Shown piece by piece: positions 7,254-15,993 of a stretch of DNA of 64,000 nucleotides. The DNA comes from Methylobacterium sp. E-066. GTDB taxonomy: Bacteria; Pseudomonadota; Alphaproteobacteria; Rhizobiales; Beijerinckiaceae. Position numbers and translations under genes: made by a program. Location of the stretch: positions 1 through 64,000 of the forward strand of contig NZ_JAKSYO010000118.1 in the NCBI RefSeq assembly GCF_022829635.1, written 5' to 3'. The notes under the pieces were generated by a model. That model had not been told where the DNA came from. It made no database searches and saw nothing but the letters and a program-made list of their open reading frames with translations. The first letter of the stretch is position 1, and every line of letters begins with the position of its first letter.

Positions 7254-8159
7254 ATGCGGCGGATCCCGAGCTTTCCCGCTCTGCGGGCCTTCGAGGCGGC
7301 CGCACGCCTCGGCAGCTTCGCCCGGGCGAGCGAGGAGCTGCACCTGACGCCCTCGGCGGTGAGCCACCAGATCCGTGCCCTCGAACGCACCCTCGGGCGG
7401 CCCCTGTTCCGACGTGCCAACCGCCAGGCGACCCTCACCACCGACGGCGAGCGCCTCTGTGCCGGCCTCGGACAGGCCTTCGACACGATCGAGGCGCTCT
7501 GCGCCGAATTGAGACCGCCGCCGCCCTCGTCGCTCGCGGTGCAGTGCACCCCGAGCTTCGCCGCCAAGTGGCTCGGGCCCCGGCTGCATGCCTTCATGGC
7601 GGCCCATCCCGAGATCGGCATCCGCCTCTCCAGCAATGCCGACCCGATCGACCTCGGCCGGCACGAGGCGATCGACATCCTGATCGCCTATGGCCGGCCG
7701 CCGCGCGGCCCGGGCCTGACGGTCGAGTCCCTGGGCCTGGAGGAGATCGCGGCCCTGTGCACGCCGGATCTCGCCCGGGCGATCGGGCCGATCGAGCCCG
7801 CCACGGTTGCGCGCTTCACCCGGCTGGACTCGTCGTTCAGCCCGGTCCGCTGGCCGGACTGGTTCGCGCAGAACGGTTTTCCCGCCCCGGCTGCCCCCTC
7901 CGGGCCGGCCTTCGACCGCGGCTCCCTGGTGATCGCGGCGGCCATCCAGGGGCTCGGCGTCGCCCTGGAGAGCCTGCGGTTCGCCCAGGACGAGCTCGTC
8001 GCCGGGCAACTCGTGCGGCTTGGCGAGGGCCGCCTCGAGAGCCTGTACCGGGACCTCCACTTCATCTGCTACCGCGAACGGGACCGGGATCTGGAGAAGA
8101 TCCGAGCCTTCCGCCGCTGGCTTCTGGAACAGGAGCAAGAGAGCCGGGCCGCGGGCTAA
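7254..8159 (+). CDS. LysR family transcriptional regulator (GcvA-like)
   Basis: A 301-residue regulator of standard LysR length. Residues 5-64 form the winged helix-turn-helix (FPALRAFEAAARLGSFARAS then HLTPSAVSHQIRALER), with the MRRIPS/LRAFE start typical of the GcvA branch. Residues 90-300 form the periplasmic-binding-like effector domain. It is divergently arranged with a class II aldolase gene and is followed by a SAF-domain dehydrogenase, the likely regulon. A T-N11-A palindrome lies just upstream of its start, suggesting autoregulation. The effector is unknown. Confidence 0.9.
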   Translation: MRRIPSFPALRAFEAAARLGSFARASEELHLTPSAVSHQIRALERTLGRPLFRRANRQATLTTDGERLCAGLGQAFDTIEALCAELRPPPPSSLAVQCTPSFAAKWLGPRLHAFMAAHPEIGIRLSSNADPIDLGRHEAIDILIAYGRPPRGPGLTVESLGLEEIAALCTPDLARAIGPIEPATVARFTRLDSSFSPVRWPDWFAQNGFPAPAAPSGPAFDRGSLVIAAAIQGLGVALESLRFAQDELVAGQLVRLGEGRLESLYRDLHFICYRERDRDLEKIRAFRRWLLEQEQESRAAG

Positions 8160-8306
8160 GGCGATGCTCGCCGGTCGCAAAGTGCCGCCGTCGCCGCATG
8201 GGCAGGCGCCGAAACGCATGATAATTCCGATCCCACGTCAATGTGCAAACGCGGCGGGGACGGGCCCCAAGGCCCGACCGACCGCGCACCACGCCGGGAG
8301 AGCGCC

Positions 8307-9683
8307 ATGTCCCTGTTCGCCAAGCTGCAGCGTCGCGCCAGCGAAGGCCGCCCGGTCCGCGTCGGCCTGATCGGCGCCGGCAAGTTCGGCTCCATGTACC
8401 TGTCGCAGGCACCCCGGACGCCGGGCATCCACCTCACGGCCGTGGCCGACCTCTCGCCGGATCGCGCCCGCCAGGCGCTGCTCCGGGTGGGCTGGGACGA
8501 GGCCCGGTTCGCGGCGCCCAGCCTGGAGGAGGCCGCGCGGACCGGCGCGACCTGCGTCACCGACGATGCCGACGCCATGATTGCCAGCCCGTTCGTGGAC
8601 ATCGTGATCGACGCGACCGGCAGCCCGGCCGCCGGCATCCACCACGCCCTCCAGGCTTGCGAACACCGCAAGCACATCGTCATGGTCAACGTCGAGGCCG
8701 ACGTGCTCGCCGGGCCGCTGCTCGCCCGCCGCGCCGCCGAGGCCGGGGTGATCTATTCCATGGCCTCCGGCGACCAGCCGGCGCTCATCGCCGAGCTGGT
8801 CGACTGGGCGCGCACGATCGGACTTGAGGTGGTCTGCGCCGGCAAGGGCACGAAGTACCTGCCGGCCTATCACGCCTCCACCCCCGACACGGTCTGGGGC
8901 CATTACGGCTTCAGCGCCGAGCAGGTCGCGGGCGGCGACTTCAACGCGCAGATGTTCAATTCCTTCCTGGACGGCACCAAGTCGGCCCTGGAGATGGCCG
9001 CGGTGGCCAATGCCTGCGGGCTGACCCCGCCGCGCGACGGCCTCGCATTCCCGGCCTGCGGCGTCGACGACCTGCCCACGCTCCTGCGACCGGTGGCGGA
9101 TGGCGGCATCCTGACCGAGCGCGGCACCGTCGAGGTGGTCTCATCCCTGGAGCGGGACGGGCGCCCGGTCTTCCGCGACCTGCGCTGGGGCGTCTTCGCG
9201 GTGTTCGAGGCGCCGAGCCGCTACGTGCAGGAATGCTTCGCGCAATACGGGCTGAAGACCGACCCCAGCGGCCGCTACGCCGCCACCTACAAGCCCTACC
9301 ACCTGATCGGCCTGGAACTCGGGATCTCGGTGGCGTCCATCGCGGTCCGCGGCGAGGCCACGGGCGCCACCGGCGCCTGGCGCGGCGACGTGGCGGCCAC
9401 CGCCAAGCGCCCCCTGAAAGCCGGCGAGCGCCTCGACGGCGAGGGCGGCTTCACGGTCTACGGCGAGCTGATGCCGACGGCCGATTCCCTCCAGCAGGAC
9501 GCCCTGCCGATCGGGCTCGCGCACAACCTCGTGCTGACCCACGACGTCCCGGCCGGCCGGGCGGTCCGCTGGAGCGACGTGGCGTACGACGCCGACCACC
9601 AGGCGATCCGCATCCGGCGCGAGATGGAAGCGCTGTTCCGCGCTGAGTTGGGCCTTGGCTCAGCCGCGCAACGGGTGGCCTGA
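8307..9683 (+). CDS. NAD(P)-dependent oxidoreductase with C-terminal SAF domain (homoserine-dehydrogenase-like)
   Basis: A 458-residue protein from ATG 8307 with GGGAG seven bases upstream. Residues 17-45 are a Rossmann nucleotide site (VRVGLIGAGKFGSMY). The middle keeps a homoserine-dehydrogenase-like core (GDQPALIAELVDWAR, AGKGTKYLPAYH). The last 110 residues form a SAF domain (AKRPLKAGERLDGEGGFTVYGEL), as in sialic-acid-synthase/antifreeze-type proteins. Enzymes of this architecture act on sugar acids or similar hydroxy-acids; the exact substrate is not known here. The neighbouring LysR regulator and aldolase-like gene suggest a small catabolic unit. Confidence 0.8.
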   Translation: MSLFAKLQRRASEGRPVRVGLIGAGKFGSMYLSQAPRTPGIHLTAVADLSPDRARQALLRVGWDEARFAAPSLEEAARTGATCVTDDADAMIASPFVDIVIDATGSPAAGIHHALQACEHRKHIVMVNVEADVLAGPLLARRAAEAGVIYSMASGDQPALIAELVDWARTIGLEVVCAGKGTKYLPAYHASTPDTVWGHYGFSAEQVAGGDFNAQMFNSFLDGTKSALEMAAVANACGLTPPRDGLAFPACGVDDLPTLLRPVADGGILTERGTVEVVSSLERDGRPVFRDLRWGVFAVFEAPSRYVQECFAQYGLKTDPSGRYAATYKPYHLIGLELGISVASIAVRGEATGATGAWRGDVAATAKRPLKAGERLDGEGGFTVYGELMPTADSLQQDALPIGLAHNLVLTHDVPAGRAVRWSDVAYDADHQAIRIRREMEALFRAELGLGSAAQRVA

Positions 9684-9696
9684 CCGACGGGTCCGC

Positions 9697-9831
9697 TTGG
9701 CGGACCATGTCGGGGTCTCCGTCGCCACGGCGGTCATCCGGGACGGGCTCGAGACGGTGGGCGGTCACGGCGGCTTGATCGCCGTGGATGCGCGCGGGCG
9801 CGTCGCAATGCCGTTCAACACCGAGGGCATC
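9697..9831 (+). pseudogene. Remnant of a plant-type asparaginase/isoaspartyl peptidase (C-terminal fragment)
   Basis: Fourteen bases past the dehydrogenase stop, one frame encodes RLADHVGVSVATAV followed by the signature block VGGHGGLIAVDARGRVAMPFNTEG. That pattern (GG-GGLIA-D--G--AMPFN--GM) is the conserved C-terminal end of Ntn-hydrolase type 2 asparaginases. The catalytic threonine region and everything upstream are missing, and the frame runs on into unrelated sequence. I read it as the decayed tail of a lost gene. Confidence 0.65.
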
Positions 9832-10128
9832 CTGTTGGTCGATGCCTTGAGCGTGCGCTTCACCACCCCCCCGAACCCGCTCCCGGGCTCCTCATCGACA
9901 TCGGCTGTGAGGGTCGCGGATCTACCGCTATAGGATCGCCCTTTGAGAGGGGATTTAGGCCGTCTGTCTTCATATCGATTGGTAACCAAGGGTCAGACAG
10001 ACGAAGTCGTCTGGTAATCGCGCCCATTCCGGCAACGGATTGGCAAGGTCCACGCCATCAGTATGGCCGGGCTGTCACACGATGGCTCCCGGCTTGGGGA
10101 TCACGGGCCTTCACGCGACGCACGGACC

Positions 10129-10800
10129 ATGTGGATAGGCCTTCAGGGGGAGAGCGAGAGGGGTCGCGCAACGACCGCGCGCGCATCCCGCATCGTCCGC
10201 CGTTCGATCCTCCGTGCCCTTCATGCCTTACCCCGTCACCGGGGCGGGGCCTCGGCGGTCGAGTTCGCCCTCGTCGCGCTGCCGTTTCTGGCCCTGTCCG
10301 GCGCCATCTTGGAAGCCGGCGTCACCTATTTCGCGCAGGAGATCCTTCAGCAGGCGGTCGCCGACGCAGGCCGCCAAATCTACACGGGCCAATTCCAGAC
10401 GGCCAATACCAGCATCACCGACACGACGACCCTGCTCAACAATTTCCGCACGGCCATGTGCTACCCCGGTGGCCGGGCACGCATCACCGTTTTTCCCTGC
10501 TCCAACGTGCGGGTCAGCATCACAAAGGCTACGAGCTTTGGCTCGGCCACCCCCGTGCAGGCGACCGCCACGAACGCGACGACGGGCATCTCGAACTGGA
10601 ATGCGAATTTCCCGTCCTACACCTGCGCACGGGCCGGCGACGTCGTCGTCGTTCAGGCGGCCATCGATGTCCCGGTCTATTTCCCATTGCTGGGGGCTGC
10701 CTACGCGACGCTGCCGAACCGGCGGCGCCTGATCCAAGCGGCGACCGTCTTCCAAGTCGAGCCATTCAACTCGACCGCTGCTTGCCCGTCCAACTCCTGA
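10129..10800 (+). CDS. TadE-like pilus assembly protein
   Basis: About 223 residues. A basic N-terminus leads into the TadE signature RGGASAVEFALVALPFLALSGAILEAG, a type IV prepilin-like hydrophobic helix with the conserved Glu after the cleavage region. The rest would be periplasmic; it contains paired cysteines and resembles minor pilins. The start is uncertain: ATG 10063 in the same frame is equally possible and neither has a strong ribosome site. It begins a three-gene set with a second TadE-like gene 11 bases downstream. Confidence 0.8.
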   Translation: MWIGLQGESERGRATTARASRIVRRSILRALHALPRHRGGASAVEFALVALPFLALSGAILEAGVTYFAQEILQQAVADAGRQIYTGQFQTANTSITDTTTLLNNFRTAMCYPGGRARITVFPCSNVRVSITKATSFGSATPVQATATNATTGISNWNANFPSYTCARAGDVVVVQAAIDVPVYFPLLGAAYATLPNRRRLIQAATVFQVEPFNSTAACPSNS

Positions 10801-10811
10801 GCAGTCTCCTG

Positions 10812-11420
10812 ATGGTTTCGTCCGCACAGCGACTGGCGCGCTTCCGGCGCGACGCAGGCGGCATCGCAGCCATCGAGTTCGCGATGATCCTGCCGCTGCT
10901 CATCACGCTTTACTTCGGGCTGACGGAACTCGTGCGTGCCATCGACACGGGAAGAAAGACCACCCTGTATGCGCGGACTATCGCCGACCTCTCGGGGCGC
11001 GCGACCAACGGCAGTCCGACAACGACCGACATGGCCGCGATCGTCAATGCCGCCGGTTCGATCATGCGCCCCTACCCGACGACCAACGTACAGGTCGCGA
11101 TCCATGCCATGGGTGTCGAAAGCATTTCCGGTGGGCTCTACGGCGGCGTCTGCTCGAGTTACCCGCAAAACGCTCGCCCGGTCCTCACGCTCAACGGCAA
11201 TAGCGGTCTGCCGGCCACGCCTGCGACCTTTCAATACGACGGCGCCCGTTATGTTTTAGCTGAGGTCACCGTGTCCTACGCGCCGATCATTGGCTCGAAG
11301 CTTTATCAATCGATCTTCGGGGCAAGAGGACTGGTTTTCAGCCGCCAGATTTCGTGGGCACAGCGCCTCGACAAGGGCGAGGTGGTCATGCCGGGAGGAT
11401 CGAAGTGCCCGACCTATTGA
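10812..11420 (+). CDS. Second TadE-like pilus assembly protein
   Basis: A 202-residue protein from ATG 10812, just after the first TadE-like gene. Residues 14-40 (AGGIAAIEFAMILPLLITLYFGLTELV) form the prepilin-type helix with the E-F-A motif of TadE. The exported part holds two cysteines and a TYxARTIADLSG-like helix seen in many TadE/TadG proteins of Rhizobiales. Its end overlaps the start of the TadG-like gene by 16 bases. Probable role: minor pseudopilin of a Tad/Flp-type adhesive pilus. Confidence 0.85.
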   Translation: MVSSAQRLARFRRDAGGIAAIEFAMILPLLITLYFGLTELVRAIDTGRKTTLYARTIADLSGRATNGSPTTTDMAAIVNAAGSIMRPYPTTNVQVAIHAMGVESISGGLYGGVCSSYPQNARPVLTLNGNSGLPATPATFQYDGARYVLAEVTVSYAPIIGSKLYQSIFGARGLVFSRQISWAQRLDKGEVVMPGGSKCPTY

Positions 11421-12736
11421 GCGCGTGGCGAGCCTGGCGCGACGCGACAGCGCGCCCGGAGCGAAAGGGCTTCCTTCAACGGCTCTCGCGGCGTTTCTCG
11501 GAGGCGCGAAGCGGACAGGTGGCGATCATCTTTGCCTTGATGGTCGTTCCAATGCTTTATGCTGCGGGCTCAGCCATCGATTATGGTCGGCGCAATGCCG
11601 TGAAAGCTCAACTCGACGCAGCGGTCGATGCTGCCGTCCTCGGCGTCATCACGCAGAAGACGAACATCATGACCCTCGACATGCTTGCCAGCGTGCGCAC
11701 GCAGTTCATGGCGGATGCCGCAAAGCTGGGAGGCGTCACGATCACCTCGTTCGTCGCACTTCCATTGCCGGGCGTCACCCAAGTCGGACTGACAGCGAGT
11801 TACACGGCGACCGTGCGCACGACGCTCGGCAGCATGATGAACGTGACGACGATGAATATTTCAGGGCAATCGGGCAGCGTTCGCAACGTTGCACAATACA
11901 TCGATTTTTACTTGTTGCTCGATAACTCACCATCCATGGGTCTGGCGGCGACCGCAGCGGACATCTCCAACATGCAACGTGTGGCGAACGGCTGCGCATT
12001 CGCCTGCCATCTGCTCAACAGCAATGGCACGGAAAACACGAACGATAACTACAATATTGCCAAACGCAACAACATCAAGCTTCGCATCCAGGTCCTTCGC
12101 GACGCCGTATCCAATCTCGTCGATTCCGCAAAGTCGAGCATGAATCTGACGCAGCAATTCCGCATGGAGATGTGGACGTTCAGCGACATACAAACGCGCT
12201 TGATCCAGCTGACGCCATCCCTCGATCAGGTGAAAACAGCCTCCAATCAGATCGATCTGGCTTATTCCTATCAGGACCAGCGCGACAGTCAGACCGCCTA
12301 TGAGCGCGCGATCGCCAAGATGACGACCACGATCCCGGCCAGCGGCAATGGTGTCACCGCGCTGACCCCGATACGGTTTCTGTTTTTTGTGACGGACGGC
12401 GTGCAGGATACGCCCATCGACGGCACGATGAGCAATCAAAGCGCCGGCTTCAAAATCAACAACAATCGATTCATCAGCGCCATCAGCCCGTCCACCTGTC
12501 AGGCAATGAAAAACAACAACATCCGAATCGGCATTATCTACACACCATATCTTCCGCTTTACAATGACGATTTCTACAACACCAATGTCAAGCCCTTCGA
12601 GAACAACATAGGTCCGATGCTAAAAAGCTGTGCTACGGACGGTTTTTACTTCACCGTCACGACGGACGGCGACATCAACGGCGCCATGCAACTGCTGTTT
12701 CGTGCGGCGCTCGCTTCCGTGCGGATCACGAATTGA
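11405..12736 (+). CDS. TadG-like protein with von Willebrand A domain
   Basis: A 443-residue protein. I choose GTG 11405, which has GGGAGG at good spacing and overlaps the previous gene; ATG 11354 has no such site. Residues 37-60 (GQVAIIFALMVVPMLYAAGSAIDYG) are the TadE/TadG-type membrane helix. From about residue 168 a VWA domain starts with the metal-site motif DNSPS (D173, S175, S177) and continues with FFVTDGVQD. The protein would be anchored in the inner membrane and face the periplasm. No ATPase, TadB/C platform or prepilin peptidase is nearby, so the core pilus genes must lie elsewhere. The 3' half is visibly more A/T-rich than its neighbours. Confidence 0.85.
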   Translation: MPDLLSAWRAWRDATARPERKGFLQRLSRRFSEARSGQVAIIFALMVVPMLYAAGSAIDYGRRNAVKAQLDAAVDAAVLGVITQKTNIMTLDMLASVRTQFMADAAKLGGVTITSFVALPLPGVTQVGLTASYTATVRTTLGSMMNVTTMNISGQSGSVRNVAQYIDFYLLLDNSPSMGLAATAADISNMQRVANGCAFACHLLNSNGTENTNDNYNIAKRNNIKLRIQVLRDAVSNLVDSAKSSMNLTQQFRMEMWTFSDIQTRLIQLTPSLDQVKTASNQIDLAYSYQDQRDSQTAYERAIAKMTTTIPASGNGVTALTPIRFLFFVTDGVQDTPIDGTMSNQSAGFKINNNRFISAISPSTCQAMKNNNIRIGIIYTPYLPLYNDDFYNTNVKPFENNIGPMLKSCATDGFYFTVTTDGDINGAMQLLFRAALASVRITN

Positions 12737-12781
12737 TAGCGAGACCGAATTCCGACCCCTGCGAAGCCGAAGACCGGCCCC

Positions 12782-13540
12782 TCAGAGCTTCACGCCTTCC
12801 AGGTAGCCGCGGTTCCAGGTCGGACTGATGAGGATCTCGTTGACGCACACGGAGGGCGGCAGACGGGCCACGAACAGGATCGTGTCGGCGAGGTCCTCCG
12901 ATTGCAGCATGCGTCCCTTGTCTTCCGCCGTGACGGGGACGGGACGCTTATCCAGGATGGGCGTCGCGACCTCGCCGGGACAGATGCAGCAGGAGCGAAT
13001 GCCATGGCCGCATTCCTCCTGGTTCAGGCTCTCCGAGAGCGCGACCAGCCCATGCTTGGCGGCGGAATAGGCCGGCCCCGTCAGCTTGGAGACGTAGCGG
13101 CCGGCCCAGGAGGAAACCTGGATGATCAGGCCATCCCGCTGAGCCCGCATCGTCGGCAGCACGGCCCGGGACGCGTAGAAGGGACCGTTGAGATCCGCGC
13201 CGACCACGGCGTCGATGTCGGCCGGCGTGATCTCGCTCCAGCTCCGCTTCGGCACGTTGAGACCCGCCGAGTTCACCAGGATGTCGCAGCGCCGGTAGGC
13301 GGCGTGGACCGCCGCCCAGGCGCGCTCCACGTCATCGGCCCGGCGCATGTCGGCCGGCGCCACCAGGGCCTCCCCGCCCGCCGCGCGAACGCGGTCCGCG
13401 GTTCGCTCCAGAGCCTCCCGCCCACGTCCCGTGAGCGCCAGCCGCACCCCCGCCTTGGCGAGGGCTACCGCGGCGGCCTCGCCGATGCCGGACCCGGCCC
13501 CCGTCACCCAGGCGACCTGTCCCTCGATCTCGCGCAGCAT
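12782..13540 (-). CDS. SDR family oxidoreductase
   Basis: A 252-residue classical short-chain dehydrogenase. The cofactor motif is TGAGSGIG (near residue 14), followed by NSAG (near 91), the catalytic Ser in QVSSWAG (near 143) and YSAAK (Tyr-Lys near 158-162). The Arg after the first beta strand (GRGREAL) favours NADP(H). The substrate cannot be read from sequence. It lies on the same strand as, and downstream of, a Liv-type binding-protein gene with a 70-base gap. Confidence 0.9.
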   Translation of the reverse strand: MLREIEGQVAWVTGAGSGIGEAAAVALAKAGVRLALTGRGREALERTADRVRAAGGEALVAPADMRRADDVERAWAAVHAAYRRCDILVNSAGLNVPKRSWSEITPADIDAVVGADLNGPFYASRAVLPTMRAQRDGLIIQVSSWAGRYVSKLTGPAYSAAKHGLVALSESLNQEECGHGIRSCCICPGEVATPILDKRPVPVTAEDKGRMLQSEDLADTILFVARLPPSVCVNEILISPTWNRGYLEGVKL

Positions 13541-13610
13541 GTCGGGCTCCCTCTCAAGCTCACTGGCCGTACGAGGCCTGCTACGATCGGGGGTGACCGG
13601 CTGCCGGCCT

Positions 13611-14825
13611 CTACCCCTTGTTCACGAGCGGGCAGCCGCCCTCGCCGAGGGGGCGGAACGCCTGCTCGGCCGGAATGGTGTCGAGGAGCTTGTACAGGTC
13701 CCACGCGCCCTTCGACTCGGACGGCGTCTTCACCTCGAACAGGTACATCGGGTGCACCTTGCGTCCGTCCGCCCGGACGGAGCCTGTGCCGAAGAGCGGG
13801 TCGTCCGTCGGGTTTGCCTTCATCCAGGCCATCGTCGCCTGCGGGTCCGTCGACTTCACCGCGGCCACCGCCTTCAGGTAATGCAGCAGGCTGGCATACA
13901 CGCCCGCTTGATTCATCGTCGGCATGGTGTCGCCGTGGCGCTTGTAGAACCGCTCGGAGAAGGCCCGCGTCCCGGGGTTGAGGTCCCAGTAGAACGATTC
14001 CGTGAGCACCAGCCCCTGCGCGGTCTGCAGGCCGATCGAGTGGACGTCGACGGCGTAGATCAGGAGCGCAGCCAGTTTCTGGCCGCCGTCGGTCAGCCCG
14101 AACTCATGGGCCTGCTTCACCGCGTTGATCGTGTCCCCGCCCGCATTGGCCAGCCCCACGACCTTCGCCCCGGAAGCCTGCGCCTGCAGCAGGAAGGACG
14201 AGACGTCGTTGGCCGGGAACGGGACGCGGGCCGCGCCCAGCACCCGTCCGCCGCCCTTGTCGATCACGGCGGCGGCTTCGTTCTGCAGCGAAAGGCCGAA
14301 CGCGTAATCGGCCGTGAGAAAGTACCAGGTGTCGCCGCCGCGCTTGAGCATGGCACCCGCCGTACCGTGTGCCAGCGCGTAGGTGTCGTAGGTCCACTGG
14401 ATCGTATTGGGCGAGCATTGCTTGCCGGTCAGCTCGGTGGTTCCGGCGCCCGAGTCGATGAAGATTTTGTTCTTCTCGCGCGTGACCTGGCTCACGGCCA
14501 GCGCGACCGAAGAGGTCGGCACGTCGAGGATCGCGTCCACGTTGTCCCGGTCGTACCATTGCCGGGCGATGGCGGCGCCGACATCGGGCTTGTTCTGATG
14601 GTCGGCGGAGACGATCTCGACCTGCACGTCCTTGTTCGTCTGCGCGAAGTCCTCGACCGCCATCTTGGCCGCGACGACCGAGCCCTTGCCGCCGGTATCC
14701 GAATAGACCCCGGACATGTCGTTGAGGACACCGACCTTGACGCGGATCGGCTCGGCCGAAATCGGCCCGGTCATGGCGGCGAGGCTGATCGCAGCCGAGA
14801 CGATGCAGCACCGGATCAGTGCCAT
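13611..14825 (-). CDS. Branched-chain-amino-acid-type ABC transporter substrate-binding protein
   Basis: A 404-residue periplasmic protein. Residues 1-24 form a signal peptide ending in ISA. The mature part begins with KVGVLNDMSGVYSDTGGKGS, the typical start of type I (LivJ-like, Peripla_BP_6) binding proteins. No permease or ATPase genes adjoin it, so it must serve a transporter encoded elsewhere, or feed the Liv system at 37-42 kb. Ligands of such proteins range from amino acids to aromatic acids and amides. It is followed by an SDR gene. Confidence 0.88.
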   Translation of the reverse strand: MALIRCCIVSAAISLAAMTGPISAEPIRVKVGVLNDMSGVYSDTGGKGSVVAAKMAVEDFAQTNKDVQVEIVSADHQNKPDVGAAIARQWYDRDNVDAILDVPTSSVALAVSQVTREKNKIFIDSGAGTTELTGKQCSPNTIQWTYDTYALAHGTAGAMLKRGGDTWYFLTADYAFGLSLQNEAAAVIDKGGGRVLGAARVPFPANDVSSFLLQAQASGAKVVGLANAGGDTINAVKQAHEFGLTDGGQKLAALLIYAVDVHSIGLQTAQGLVLTESFYWDLNPGTRAFSERFYKRHGDTMPTMNQAGVYASLLHYLKAVAAVKSTDPQATMAWMKANPTDDPLFGTGSVRADGRKVHPMYLFEVKTPSESKGAWDLYKLLDTIPAEQAFRPLGEGGCPLVNKG

Positions 14826-14958
14826 GGCAGACCGTCCTCCGAGGCGAATTCTTGTTGCCCCTACGAGGACACGCCCGGCGACCCAGCGTCAAGCGTCGTC
14901 CGGCAACCAGAAGCGGCAGAGGACGCCGCCTATAATCGCTCCGGGATTGTGGAGGCGC

Positions 14959-15993
14959 CTATCGGACGGACTTCTGACGACCGCGTGGCCCAGTGGACAC
15001 CGGGGTGTTGTCGCGGTTCTCGGTGAGCAGCTTGCGCCATCGGGTCAGCCGATCGGGATCCAGCCGGCCGTCGGCGACGGCGGCCTGTACGGCGCAGCCG
15101 GGTTCGTGGGCATGCGTGCAGTCGCGGAACTGGCACGCGGGCGCGAGTTCGGTGATCTCGGCGAACAGGGTCGCGATGCCGTCGGCCGCGTCGCTGACCT
15201 GAAGCGTTCGCATCCCGGGCGTGTCGATGACCCAGCCGCCGCCGGCGATGGCGTGCAGCGAGCGCGCCGTCGTGGTGTGGCGTCCCTTCGCGTCGTGCTC
15301 GCGGATGCTCCCGGTCTCCTGGGCCTCGTCCTGGCTCAGGCCGGTCAGGGTGTTCACCAGGGTCGATTTGCCGACACCGGAGGAGCCGACCAGTGCGACG
15401 GTCTGTCCGACGCCGCACCACGGCGACAAGGCGCTTGCAGCCTCCGGGAGACGAGGATTGACGGTCACGACCGCCAGACCGCGCTGCAGCTCGGCGGCTT
15501 GGCGCTGGTAGGATTGCACATCGGCCGCAGTGTCGGCCTTGGTGAGCAGGATCACCGGGTTTGCGCCGCCCTGATTGGCCAGAGCCAGATAGCGCTCGAG
15601 CCGAGCCGGATTGAAATCCGCGTTGCAGGATGTGACGACGAACAGCGTATCGACATTGGCCGCGGCCACCTGCAGCGTCTTGCTGCCTTCGGTGTGGCGC
15701 TCCAGGACCGACCTGCGGTTCAGGCGGCGGTGCAGAGTCTGGGTCTGGGGATCGACCAGCACCCAATCGCCCACCGCGAAATCGCCGGTGTTCGTGTGAA
15801 CCGGGAGCGTCAGCTTGATCGGTCCGGTGAGCGAAAGAGCGGTCAGGCGGGAGCGATGGACCGTGGCGATCCGCATGCGAGCGAGATCGGTCTCGTGACG
15901 CTCCAGCTGGTCGTCGAAGAAGCTGGACCAGCCGAGGCTGTCAGGCGGCACGGGATGGAGGCAGACGGCATGATCAGTCACCGACCAAGCCAT
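14959..15993 (-). CDS. rsgA: Ribosome small-subunit-dependent GTPase RsgA
   Basis: A 344-residue circularly permuted GTPase that checks 30S subunit maturation. An OB-fold lies at residues 40-100. The permuted G motifs follow: the G4-like LLTKAD near 147, then the P-loop GSSGVGKST near 199, and DTPGMR (G3) near 255. The C-terminal zinc-binding knuckle is visible as CQFRDCTHAHEPGC. Length and motif order match the family. It is a single gene with no evident operon partners. Confidence 0.95.
   Translation of the reverse strand: MAWSVTDHAVCLHPVPPDSLGWSSFFDDQLERHETDLARMRIATVHRSRLTALSLTGPIKLTLPVHTNTGDFAVGDWVLVDPQTQTLHRRLNRRSVLERHTEGSKTLQVAAANVDTLFVVTSCNADFNPARLERYLALANQGGANPVILLTKADTAADVQSYQRQAAELQRGLAVVTVNPRLPEAASALSPWCGVGQTVALVGSSGVGKSTLVNTLTGLSQDEAQETGSIREHDAKGRHTTTARSLHAIAGGGWVIDTPGMRTLQVSDAADGIATLFAEITELAPACQFRDCTHAHEPGCAVQAAVADGRLDPDRLTRWRKLLTENRDNTPVSTGPRGRQKSVR

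Noticed and set aside
9962..10002. GTCTGTCT/AGACAGAC inverted repeat as a terminator
   Set aside because: Eight-base arms with a 25-base loop, no T run and no clear upstream transcript; too weak to list.
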